Source: an uncultured Bacilli bacterium
Lineage (GTDB): Bacteria; Bacillota_I; Bacilli_A; RF39; UBA660
DNA length: 64,000 bases
Reading direction: 5' to 3'
Assembly: GCA_934129945.1 (NCBI GenBank)
Contig: CAKOXC010000005.1
Span: 4,241-68,240, forward strand
Position numbers and translations under genes: made by a program. A model generated the notes under the pieces. The model saw only the letters and a list, made by a program, of their open reading frames with translations, was not told where the DNA came from and searched no databases. Below are positions 42,083 to 49,426 of this stretch, piece by piece; the first letter of the stretch is position 1; each line of letters opens with the position of its first letter.

Positions 42083-43285
42083 TTAATTTTTAAAATATTT
42101 AATAATAAATTCCGTACCATTATTTTTTTTAGATTTTACACTAATTAAACCATTATCTTTTTCAATGATATTTTTAGCTAGTGATAACCCTATTCCAATA
42201 CTATCATTAAAAGAGTTATTACCTTTATAAAATCTTTTGAAAATATTTTTAATTTCTTCTTTATCCATGCCTTTTCCATAGTCTTTTATAGTCAATTTTG
42301 TATATAAGTTATTATCATTAATAAAGATATCAATTTTAGAATTTTCCAAAGAATACTCTATACAATTTTTTATAATATTGGTTAGAGCTTCAACTTCCCA
42401 TTTATAATCACAGTAAATATTGATATTATCATTACTATTTATATTTATTTCAATATTTTTAAGATCTGCTAATGCTGAAACATTCTTACTAGCTTCATTA
42501 ATTATTGTCAATAAATCATTATTTTGTCTTTTAAAGACAATCGTATTCGAATCAAATTTAGCAAGTTTTAAAAGAATTAATATCAAAGAATTTATATGTT
42601 TTATTTTATGTTTTATTTGAAATAATATTTTTCTTTTTTCTTCTAAACTTAAATTATTATTATCTAAAATATTATCTATCATTAAGTTAATAGAAGTTAA
42701 AGGGGTTTTTAACTGATGTGATATATCAGATAAAAATACTTTTAATTTTTCTTTTTCTTCTTGAGATTTACTTGCCTGTTCATTTAAATAAACAGCAGTC
42801 TTATAAATTTCGTTTTTAAGTATAGAAAGATTTCCCTCTTCATTTTCTTCAATTTTTAATTCATAATTATGTTTATTTATTTTTTCCAAGTAATCAATTA
42901 TAACTTCTAAATCTTTATTTTCACTTTTTTTAAACTGATTTAAAAAGAATAACATTAAACTTATAAATAAAACTGTTAAGAATATATCAAAATAAACTAA
43001 TTCTTTTATTATTTTACGATTTTTTACAACCATTGTATCATTACTTAAATCAATACCATATTTTTTAGAAAAATTAATACTAGAATTACTATTTAAATTA
43101 TTTAAAATATCTTCTTCTTTTACTTCTCTATATTTTTCTAAGACATTATTAATAATATTATTTAATAAAATGTTATTATTTTCATTGTATTTTTTTAACA
43201 TTGTAAAATTACTAAATAATAAAATAGTTATATAAAAAATGGTAAAAATTATTACAGATAATATTTTAATTTTATTATTTTTCAT
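42083..43285 (-). CDS. Sensor histidine kinase
   Basis: 400 residues. Two transmembrane helices (about 8-28 and 95-115) bracket a 65-residue extracellular loop; then a dimerisation domain with phospho-accepting His in DISHQLKTPLTS, and an HATPase domain with IKNCIEYS (N box), DYGKGMD (G1), FKRFYKG and GIGLSLAKNII. Partner of the response regulator it overlaps by 11 bp. With the ABC genes upstream it resembles peptide-antibiotic or envelope-stress sensing modules; the extracellular loop is longer than in BceS kinases. Confidence 0.92.
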   Translation of the reverse strand: MKNNKIKILSVIIFTIFYITILLFSNFTMLKKYNENNNILLNNIINNVLEKYREVKEEDILNNLNSNSSINFSKKYGIDLSNDTMVVKNRKIIKELVYFDIFLTVLFISLMLFFLNQFKKSENKDLEVIIDYLEKINKHNYELKIEENEEGNLSILKNEIYKTAVYLNEQASKSQEEKEKLKVFLSDISHQLKTPLTSINLMIDNILDNNNLSLEEKRKILFQIKHKIKHINSLILILLKLAKFDSNTIVFKRQNNDLLTIINEASKNVSALADLKNIEININSNDNINIYCDYKWEVEALTNIIKNCIEYSLENSKIDIFINDNNLYTKLTIKDYGKGMDKEEIKNIFKRFYKGNNSFNDSIGIGLSLAKNIIEKDNGLISVKSKKNNGTEFIIKYFKN

Positions 43286-43928
43286 AATCCACTCTATACC
43301 CTATTCCTTTAACAGTAATGATTATATTATCACCAAGTTTTTCTCTAATCCTTTTTAAATATACTGTAACTGTATTATCATTTACATCATTACCTGTCCA
43401 ATTCCAAATATTTTCAATTATTGATTCTCTAGTAATAACTCTATTTAGATTAGTAAAAAATAAATATAAGATTTTTAATTCTAAACTTGTTAATTTTACT
43501 TCTTTATTATTTTTAGTTACCTTCATTTTTTCTAAATCAAATTTTATATTATCAATTTCAATAATTTTATTTTTTTCTTTTTTTAAAAGAATTCTTTTTA
43601 CCCTAGCAAGTAATTCTTTAGAAGAAAATGGTTTAGTTATGTAATCTTCAGCCCCTAATTCTAAACCATTAACTATATCGTCTTCATCATCTTTGGCAGT
43701 TAAAAATACTACTGGGATATTCTTTTCTATTAAATGGTTTTTGTAAAACAAAAAACCATTGCCATCTGGAAGACTTACATCTAATATGATTAGATCATAA
43801 TTATTAGATAATTTATTTATACCTTCAGTAATATTATAAGCATTATCAAATTCATAATTATTTTCTTTTAATAATAATTTTAAATTATTAGTTATATCTA
43901 TATCATCCTCAATTAAAAGTAATTTCAT
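43275..43928 (-). CDS. OmpR-family response regulator
   Basis: Receiver domain with the acidic pair EDD, phospho-acceptor D in LIILDVSLPDG, T/K in FLTAKDDE and TKPF, then a winged helix (KVTKNNKEVKLTSLELKILYLFF, VTVYLKRIREKLGD, VKGIGYRVDY). 217 residues. ATG 43928 is five bases after AGGGAGG. A TATAAT-like -10 sits just after the hairpin at 43955-43977, so it may have its own promoter in addition to read-through. Confidence 0.94.
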   Translation of the reverse strand: MKLLLIEDDIDITNNLKLLLKENNYEFDNAYNITEGINKLSNNYDLIILDVSLPDGNGFLFYKNHLIEKNIPVVFLTAKDDEDDIVNGLELGAEDYITKPFSSKELLARVKRILLKKEKNKIIEIDNIKFDLEKMKVTKNNKEVKLTSLELKILYLFFTNLNRVITRESIIENIWNWTGNDVNDNTVTVYLKRIREKLGDNIIITVKGIGYRVDYEK

Positions 43929-43954
43929 ATTTGCCTCCCTATTCATTATAACAT

Positions 43955-43977
43955 AAAAGAAGGATAAACCTTCTTTT
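43955..43977 (-). terminator. Hairpin between ABC permease and response regulator
   Basis: AAAAGAAGG/CCTTCTTTT stem with a five-base loop, with a T run, then ATGTTATAATG containing a -10-like TATAAT. It partly separates the transporter genes from the two-component genes. Confidence 0.6.
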
Positions 43978-46603
43978 ATATATTTTCATTACGTATTGTT
44001 TCTATTATATTTTGTTTATTTATTTTCTTTATTGAATATTTCATAATAACTGTAATTAAGATAAATACTGCTAATATAGAAATGATTATTCCAACTAATG
44101 GAAGTTTAAATGGTATTTCAATACTTCCATTTACAAGTACTTTATGCATTAAATATGAAAGGATACAACCAAGAGGTATTCCAATTAATAATGATTTCAT
44201 ACCATAGAAGAAACTTTCTAAGCTAATCATTTTATTAAATTCTTTTTTAGTCATTCCAATACTTAGTAACATAGCAAATTCTTTTTGTCTTAGTTTCATG
44301 TTAGTAGTTATGGTATTAAAAATATTTGTTATACCAATTAATGCTATTACAATTATAAAACCATATAAGAAAATATCTATTAAAATAAATAATGATTTTG
44401 TTTGTTTTGCTTGTTCTTCAATATTATTTAAATTATAGTCATAACTTTTTAATTCTTTATCAATAGTATCTTGTAATTTTGATACATTATTTGAATCAAT
44501 ATATATTTTACTACCTATTTGTTTAAGTTCATTTTCAAAAACTTTATTAAACATTTCATCACTAATAATTATGCTAGTAACATTACTACTCATATCGGTA
44601 AAACCAAATGGTTTTACATCTGTATATTTAACTATTGGTATTTCAAGATTATTTTCTTTAGAATCAGTTTTTGAATAATAGTATCCTTTAATTGATTTAT
44701 TACTTGTATCATAAACATCCATTATTTTTTTCTTTAATTTGTTATTTTCTGCTACTTCAAGTTTTATTTTATTTATTAATATTCCTTTATCTTTAGCATC
44801 ATCATAATCAATATTTAATTTTTTTAGATAATTATTATATTCTTTGTCACCAAGTGAAATTACCTCTATTGAATCACTTCCATACTCTTCAAAATATTTT
44901 TGATAATCTTTAGAATATAAAACATCATCTGGATTTAAAATTAAGTATTCACTTCTAACTTTTGAATAGTTATTAACATATTCCGAATCAAGTACACTAG
45001 TTAATTTCTTATCAATTTGTTCACTATAATCATAAAATACATTTAAATTATAATCATAATCTGTAACTTCAGCTTTAATAACTATATTAGTTAACTGAGT
45101 AAAATATGACATCGCTATAAAAACAGAAACACATACAATTATTGAAATTACTGTAGTACGATATTTTTTTCTATTTCTTTTTAAGTTCTTATAAGAAATT
45201 TCACCACCAATTTTAAAGACTTTTTTGATCCATTTTGGAGTTCTTAATTTTTTACTTTTAATTTTTATATCATCACTATTTCTAATTGCATTTATTGGTG
45301 TTATCTTAGAAGCTTTTCTTGCACTTTTTATTGCACATAAATAAATTGTAATTATACCTAAAATTATTGAAAATACAATTGCTATCCAAGATAAAGAGAA
45401 TATTAATTTTAAATCATTTAAAGATACATTTAATAAATAATTACTTACTATAACTAAAATGTAGCTTGCAAATATTCCACATAGTACTCCGATTGGTATA
45501 CCAATAAGACCTAGTATAAATGCTTCATATAAGACATTTTTCTTAATTTGTTTTTTTGTAGCTCCGATGCTTGCAAGCATTCCATATTGACGAGTTTTTT
45601 CTGTTATTGATATATCAAAACTATTTTTAATACAAAATACTGAAGTAAATACTATAATAATACAAACTATTAACACTAGAGTACCAAGAGCTTTTGTAGA
45701 ACTATCTTTAAATAACCCTGATTCTAAAAGTATAAGGTAAGAATTTACAGCATAGTTATATTTTGCTTTTTCCATTTGTTTAGAAATCTTAGCTAATTGT
45801 TTTTCATTTAGTTTACTTATTATTTCATAATCATTTATACTTTTATAAGCTTCTCTTGGAACATTTAATATATCAGCAGTTACATCACTTTCATGTTTTA
45901 AAGCTTTACTATTATACTTAATATATAAATCATAATCATTGTCTTCATTTACTTTATTTAAATATGTTATAAAAGTATATCCTGGAGCTTCATAACTTTC
46001 TATATAATTTGATGGTCTTTTAATAATACCAACGATTTTATAAGTTCTTGTCGTAGTATCAATAATTTCTTCAAAATCATCAGTTTTATTATTATCTTGA
46101 TTTAGTTCAAATCCATCTTGAACTCTTTTTCCTACTTCTAAAGTAATTATATCTCCAACTTTATAATTTACACGTCCATTAGTTTTTAAATGACTTGGTA
46201 TTACAATTTCACTATCATTTTTAGGAAGTCTTCCACTAATTAATTTTATTGCTAAGTTAGTAAATGCTCTATTATCAAAAGCTTTTATATAAGCATAAGG
46301 TTTATATTCATTTTGACTTTCTTTTAAAATAGCATATCCGATGTTTTTTACTATACCAAAGTCCTCTATATTTCGATTATTTTCAAAAGTTTTTAAATCT
46401 TTACCTTTTACATTCATAAATTCATAATGAAAATCACCTTTAATACTTGTTTCATATTTAATTATAGAATGATATGCACTAAAGAACATACTTGTTACTG
46501 CTGTGATTAATGATACTGATAAAATTATACCAATAATTGTAACAATAGTTCTTTTTTTGTTTAGTTTTAAATTTTTTAAAGTTAATTTATTAAGTAAATT
46601 CAT
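43976..46603 (-). CDS. FtsX-type ABC transporter permease
   Basis: 875-residue permease with two FtsX domains. Helix 1 (about 18-40), a large extracellular domain, three helices with the FtsX signature (TSVFCIKNSFDISITEKTRQYGMLASIGATKKQI), helix 5 around 490, a second extracellular domain, and the second signature (NTITTNMKLRQKEFAMLLSIGMTKKEF). It pairs with the adjacent ATPase, as in macrolide/peptide-resistance and cell-wall stress exporters. ATG 46603 follows AGGTGATT; stop of the ATPase overlaps this RBS. Confidence 0.92.
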   Translation of the reverse strand: MNLLNKLTLKNLKLNKKRTIVTIIGIILSVSLITAVTSMFFSAYHSIIKYETSIKGDFHYEFMNVKGKDLKTFENNRNIEDFGIVKNIGYAILKESQNEYKPYAYIKAFDNRAFTNLAIKLISGRLPKNDSEIVIPSHLKTNGRVNYKVGDIITLEVGKRVQDGFELNQDNNKTDDFEEIIDTTTRTYKIVGIIKRPSNYIESYEAPGYTFITYLNKVNEDNDYDLYIKYNSKALKHESDVTADILNVPREAYKSINDYEIISKLNEKQLAKISKQMEKAKYNYAVNSYLILLESGLFKDSSTKALGTLVLIVCIIIVFTSVFCIKNSFDISITEKTRQYGMLASIGATKKQIKKNVLYEAFILGLIGIPIGVLCGIFASYILVIVSNYLLNVSLNDLKLIFSLSWIAIVFSIILGIITIYLCAIKSARKASKITPINAIRNSDDIKIKSKKLRTPKWIKKVFKIGGEISYKNLKRNRKKYRTTVISIIVCVSVFIAMSYFTQLTNIVIKAEVTDYDYNLNVFYDYSEQIDKKLTSVLDSEYVNNYSKVRSEYLILNPDDVLYSKDYQKYFEEYGSDSIEVISLGDKEYNNYLKKLNIDYDDAKDKGILINKIKLEVAENNKLKKKIMDVYDTSNKSIKGYYYSKTDSKENNLEIPIVKYTDVKPFGFTDMSSNVTSIIISDEMFNKVFENELKQIGSKIYIDSNNVSKLQDTIDKELKSYDYNLNNIEEQAKQTKSLFILIDIFLYGFIIVIALIGITNIFNTITTNMKLRQKEFAMLLSIGMTKKEFNKMISLESFFYGMKSLLIGIPLGCILSYLMHKVLVNGSIEIPFKLPLVGIIISILAVFILITVIMKYSIKKINKQNIIETIRNENI

Positions 46604-46604
46604 A

Positions 46605-47276
46605 TTAATCACCTGCTACAATTTTTCCATCTTCAATTGTTATTACTCTATCAGCTATTGCTGCTAATTCAAGGTTATGGGTAATCATTATGATTGTTTG
46701 ATTATATTTTTTATTAGACATTTTTAATAATTCTACAATTTCATCACTTGTCTTAGAATCTAAATTTCCAGTTGGTTCGTCAGCTAAAATTATAGCTGGA
46801 TGTGTAACAAGTGCTCTTCCAACTGAAGTTCTTTGTTGTTGTCCACCAGATAGTTCATTAGGAAGATGTTTTTTTCTGCTTTCAAGCCCAAGAGTTTTTA
46901 TTAATTCATTAAGTTCTTTAGTATCTATTTTTCTTTTATCAAGTTCAAGTGGTAATACAATATTTTCTTCAACATTTAATATAGGTATTAAATTATAAAA
47001 TTGGTAAATAAGCCCTACTTGTCTTCTTCTAAAAATAGCAAGTTCATCATTATTAAATTTGTATATATCTTTTCCTTCAATAAAAACTTTGCCACTAGTT
47101 GGGCGATCAACTCCACCAATTAAATGTAATAATGTACTTTTTCCACTACCACTTGCTCCTACTATTGCGACAAATTCTCCTTTATTAACTGTAAAAGATA
47201 CGTCATCTAGTGCAACTACTTTATTTACTCCTTTCCCATAAACTTTTGTTAAATTTTCAACCTTTAATATTTCCAT
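46605..47276 (-). CDS. ABC transporter ATP-binding protein (LolD/MacB type)
   Basis: 223 residues. Walker A GASGSGKSTLL, Q loop, signature LSGGQQQR, Walker B IILADEPTGNLD, H loop MITHN. Drives the FtsX permease encoded next. GAGGAGAA precedes the ATG. First gene of the transporter/two-component cluster and therefore nearest to its promoter. Confidence 0.96.
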   Translation of the reverse strand: MEILKVENLTKVYGKGVNKVVALDDVSFTVNKGEFVAIVGASGSGKSTLLHLIGGVDRPTSGKVFIEGKDIYKFNNDELAIFRRRQVGLIYQFYNLIPILNVEENIVLPLELDKRKIDTKELNELIKTLGLESRKKHLPNELSGGQQQRTSVGRALVTHPAIILADEPTGNLDSKTSDEIVELLKMSNKKYNQTIIMITHNLELAAIADRVITIEDGKIVAGD

Positions 47277-47300
47277 ATTTTTCTCCTCACTTACAACTTA

Positions 47301-47334
47301 ATTATATGTTAACATATGTGACATCTAAATGACA
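47301..47334 (-). promoter_or_regulatory. Promoter with direct repeats upstream of ABC operon
   Basis: TATAAT on the minus strand at 47301-47306; on the plus strand TGACA at 47319-47323 and again at 47330-47334, an 11-bp repeat bracketing the -35 position. This is the layout of an OmpR-type regulator site, perhaps for the operon's own regulator. Confidence 0.45.
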
Positions 47335-47367
47335 AAAAAGAGGCTTTTTTAAAAAAAGTCTCTTTTC
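47333..47367. terminator. Bidirectional hairpin upstream of ABC operon
   Basis: AAAAGAG...CTCTTTT with A/T-rich interior, symmetrical in both directions; separates the operon from the tRNA-Leu region. Confidence 0.5.
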
Positions 47368-47478
47368 ATAATTAGAAGCAAGAAAATATAATTGCTTCTA
47401 ATTATATTATCTGCAGATTTAATAATTTTATACTACAAAATAGTATTTTATATGATATAATTAGTTTATTAGTTAATT

Positions 47479-47564
47479 GCCTGCGTGGTGAAATGGTAGA
47501 CGCGTTGGACTCAAAATCCAATGGTAGCAATACCGTGTCGGTTCAAGTCCGACCGCAGGCACCA
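47479..47564 (+). tRNA. tRNA-Leu (anticodon CAA)
   Basis: Class II tRNA on the plus strand: acceptor GCCTGCG/CGCAGGC, anticodon loop CTCAAAA, variable arm, T arm GGTTCAAGTCC, encoded CCA. A TATAAT lies at 47456-47461. Confidence 0.97.
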
Positions 47565-47575
47565 GATTGATAGTA

Positions 47576-47631
47576 AACTCGAACACTTTCGAGTAAAAAT
47601 TTAAAACGACTTGTCAAAAAGTCGTTTTTAT
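47576..47631 (+). terminator. Two consecutive hairpins after tRNA-Leu
   Basis: ACTCGAA/TTCGAGT followed by AAAACGACTT/AAGTCGTTTT with a T run. Together they end the tRNA transcript. Confidence 0.75.
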
Positions 47632-47656
47632 GTTACCATGAATATGTCAAGGAAAC

Positions 47657-47756
47657 TTGCATAAAATAAAAAGGATGCATTTGATTGTGGTTAATCAAAT
47701 GCAATCCCTTATGGATATAGCATCTGAATCACATAGTTGTGAAGTCAGATGCTTTT
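47657..47756 (+). ncRNA. Putative antisense RNA of toxin-like locus A
   Basis: A TTGCATAAAA motif (47657-47666), shared with locus B, is followed by hairpin GCATTTGATT/AATCAAATGC (47677-47702) and terminator stem AGCATCTGA/TCAGATGCT (47719-47753) with TTTT. The transcript would overlap the 3' end and 3' UTR of the small hydrophobic ORF on the other strand. Ends are estimates. Confidence 0.45.
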
Positions 47757-47757
47757 G

Positions 47758-47835
47758 CTATTTTAGGAGTAAAATAATTACCACTAAGAATAGGAGTAAT
47801 ATTATAATAAATAGAGAAAATTCTCTTTTTGTCAT
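47758..47835 (-). CDS. Small hydrophobic peptide A, type I toxin-like
   Basis: 25 residues: MTKREFSLF then one hydrophobic helix of Ile/Leu/Val ending in K. AAAGGTGGTGG gives a very strong RBS. TTGCCG-17-TATAAT (47936-47941, 47913-47918) is an excellent promoter. The mRNA 5' leader (CAGATGCTTT, GGATACATTTGA) is complementary to its own 3' UTR (AAAGCATCTG, TCAAATGCATCC), as in type I toxin mRNAs that fold shut until processed. Confidence 0.65.
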   Translation of the reverse strand: MTKREFSLFIIILLLFLVVIILLLK

Positions 47836-47912
47836 AAATACCACCACCTTTCTTTTATCATTGATAAATAGAAAGGGAAAGCATCTGATATGTTTCAAAT
47901 GTATCCTTTACC

Positions 47913-47941
47913 ATTATAGCAAACATTTGTTTTGGCGGCAA
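47913..47941 (-). promoter_or_regulatory. Promoter of peptide A mRNA
   Basis: Minus strand TTGCCG (47936-47941), 17-bp spacer, TATAAT (47913-47918). Confidence 0.75.
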
Positions 47942-48089
47942 GAGATAATATTAAATTTACGACTATTTAGAAACACACTTATATAATGACAATATCATTA
48001 TATACAAAATATAAAAATATACCTATGAATCAGTAAGAAAACTTGTAAAAAGTGTTTTTTTTATGATAATATGTATTTAGCAAGAAAAA

Positions 48090-48190
48090 TTGCATAAAAC
48101 AAAAAAGAAACATTCAATTCTGCAAGTGAATGTCTCCTCTAAAAATTTAGTATTGACACTCAATCAGAGTTGATAGAGTGTCATATTTTT
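48090..48190 (+). ncRNA. Putative antisense RNA of toxin-like locus B
   Basis: TTGCATAAAA motif (48090-48099) as in locus A, ACATTCA/GTGAATGT hairpin, then terminator GACACTC (48155-48161) / GAGTGTC (48176-48182) with a T5 run. Overlaps the 3' end of hydrophobic peptide B. Ends are estimates. Confidence 0.45.
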
Positions 48191-48273
48191 ATTGCTAATA
48201 CCAATAAGGCAAGGAGTAATAAAATAATAACAATAAGACGAAGGACTTTTATTATAAAAATTCTTTTCTTCAC
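48181..48273 (-). CDS. Small hydrophobic peptide B, type I toxin-like
   Basis: 30 residues from a GTG start after AAAGGAGGGATACA: MKKRIFIIKVLRL, then a Leu/Val/Ile helix ending AIKI. A TATAAT lies upstream near 48336. As in locus A, the leader (GAGTGTC, GGAACATTTA) pairs with the 3' UTR (GACACTC, TGAATGTTTC). Sequence differs from peptide A but layout is the same. The longer frames across this spot are in other frames and lack an RBS. Confidence 0.6.
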   Translation of the reverse strand: MKKRIFIIKVLRLIVIILLLLALLVLAIKI

Positions 48274-48400
48274 TGTATCCCTCCTTTCTTTTACAAGATT
48301 GGAAGACGACACTCATTTTAAATGTTCCTATAAATATTATAGTGAGCAACTGTTTTATAAGTAAGAATTATTAATAATAATTTTATGAATCAATTTATTT

Positions 48401-48466
48401 AATACTCGAAATTTTTGAGATAACATAAAAACTACTTCCAAATTAAATTGAAAGTAGTTTTATTTT
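48401..48466. repeat. Dispersed hairpin element, copy 1
   Basis: Begins AATACTCGAA, then a stem AAAACTACTT/AAGTAGTTTT around a CAAATTAAATTG centre. Serves as terminator of the DUF3592-like gene (minus). Related copies at 49262, 51756 and 54521. Confidence 0.6.
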
Positions 48467-48488
48467 GAAATAATAAAATTTTACTAGT

Positions 48489-49037
48489 TTATAGGAAAAA
48501 AATTATAAATAAATCTAAAAATAATATTATTATTCCTGAAATTAACATAAACCAAAACATCCATTTTTTATTACAATATCTTAAAACATAAGCTATTTTA
48601 GGATTTTTATCATAATAATAAACATCTACTTTTGAACCGAGTGGAAACATTTCTTCAATTGGGTTTTTATTAATTTCAATTAATGTATTGTCAATTCTTT
48701 TTGTATATAAATATTGATTTTTATCTTCGTATGAAATACTATTCTTTTCTTTTGGATTTTTTTTCATTGTACTAATATAAACTTTATATTCCGGACCAAC
48801 TACTTTATAATCTTTATTATTAACTTTATAATAAACAACTGGTAAATGAATATTGTTATGTTCACCTCCATAATTAAGTAAAGTGTATTTTTTTATTATT
48901 CCTTTAGTTTTTTTATTACACTTTTCTTCTTGAATTAAATATTTATAAAATAATAAATATGCTAATAAAATTAAAATAAACGAAGATAAACTAAGTATTA
49001 TCCCAAAAACTATTTTTATAATAATTATACTTTCCAT
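48489..49037 (-). CDS. DUF3592-like membrane protein
   Basis: 182 residues: N-terminal helix (about 5-30), an extracytoplasmic beta-rich domain with PVVYYKVNNKDYKVVG and GSKVDVYYYDKNPKIAYV, typical of DUF3592, and a C-terminal helix. Function of the family unknown. ATG 49037 follows GGAGTGAT. Confidence 0.65.
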   Translation of the reverse strand: MESIIIIKIVFGIILSLSSFILILLAYLLFYKYLIQEEKCNKKTKGIIKKYTLLNYGGEHNNIHLPVVYYKVNNKDYKVVGPEYKVYISTMKKNPKEKNSISYEDKNQYLYTKRIDNTLIEINKNPIEEMFPLGSKVDVYYYDKNPKIAYVLRYCNKKWMFWFMLISGIIILFLDLFIIFFL

Positions 49038-49083
49038 AATATCACTCCAACTATACTGAGTATATAATAACACAAAACTTCTT

Positions 49084-49159
49084 TTATTAAAAACCAGTTG
49101 TTAATATTTTTAAATTTTTCTTTAGATAATCAAAGTAATTAGCTTTATCTATATTCTTT
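49084..49159 (-). pseudogene. Duplicated 3' end of dacA
   Basis: 74 of 76 bases match 55344-55419, the end of the D,D-carboxypeptidase gene, including its stop. In frame it reads NIDKANYFDYLKKNLKI...TTGF; an in-frame stop lies soon upstream and the rest of the gene is absent. A detached gene tail. Confidence 0.85.
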
Positions 49160-49261
49160 ATAATTGCTTCTTGATGAATTTATACAATTAAGTAAAGATT
49201 ATACTTCTTTTTGTTAAATAAAAAAAAATTTATTAAAACTTTAAATTATCAACATAACATA

Positions 49262-49295
49262 AAAATTACTCTCAAATTATATTGAAGGTAGTTTT
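49262..49295. repeat. Dispersed hairpin element, copy 2
   Basis: AAAATTACT...GGTAGTTTT stem around CTCAAATTATATTGAA. Lies in the leader region of the repeat-array gene; no gene ends here, unlike the other copies. The remainder of 49160-49426 holds a TATAAA/ATAAAATA promoter-like stretch and RBS only. Confidence 0.55.
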
Positions 49296-49426
49296 ATTTT
49301 GTCAATTTAATACCAACTTGCAAATCAACACAATTAATTAGCATACGAATGTATAACTTATAAGTATTAATATTAAAATTGAAAAAAATATGATAAAATA
49401 TATATTGAATTTTTGGTGGTGTTATT

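Noticed and set aside
47657..47986. A 109-residue plus-strand ORF across toxin-like locus A
   Set aside because: No RBS, ragged composition; it is an accident of the antisense side of the locus.
48164..48349. A 61-residue minus-strand ORF across locus B
   Set aside because: Different frame from the peptide with the strong RBS, and no RBS of its own.
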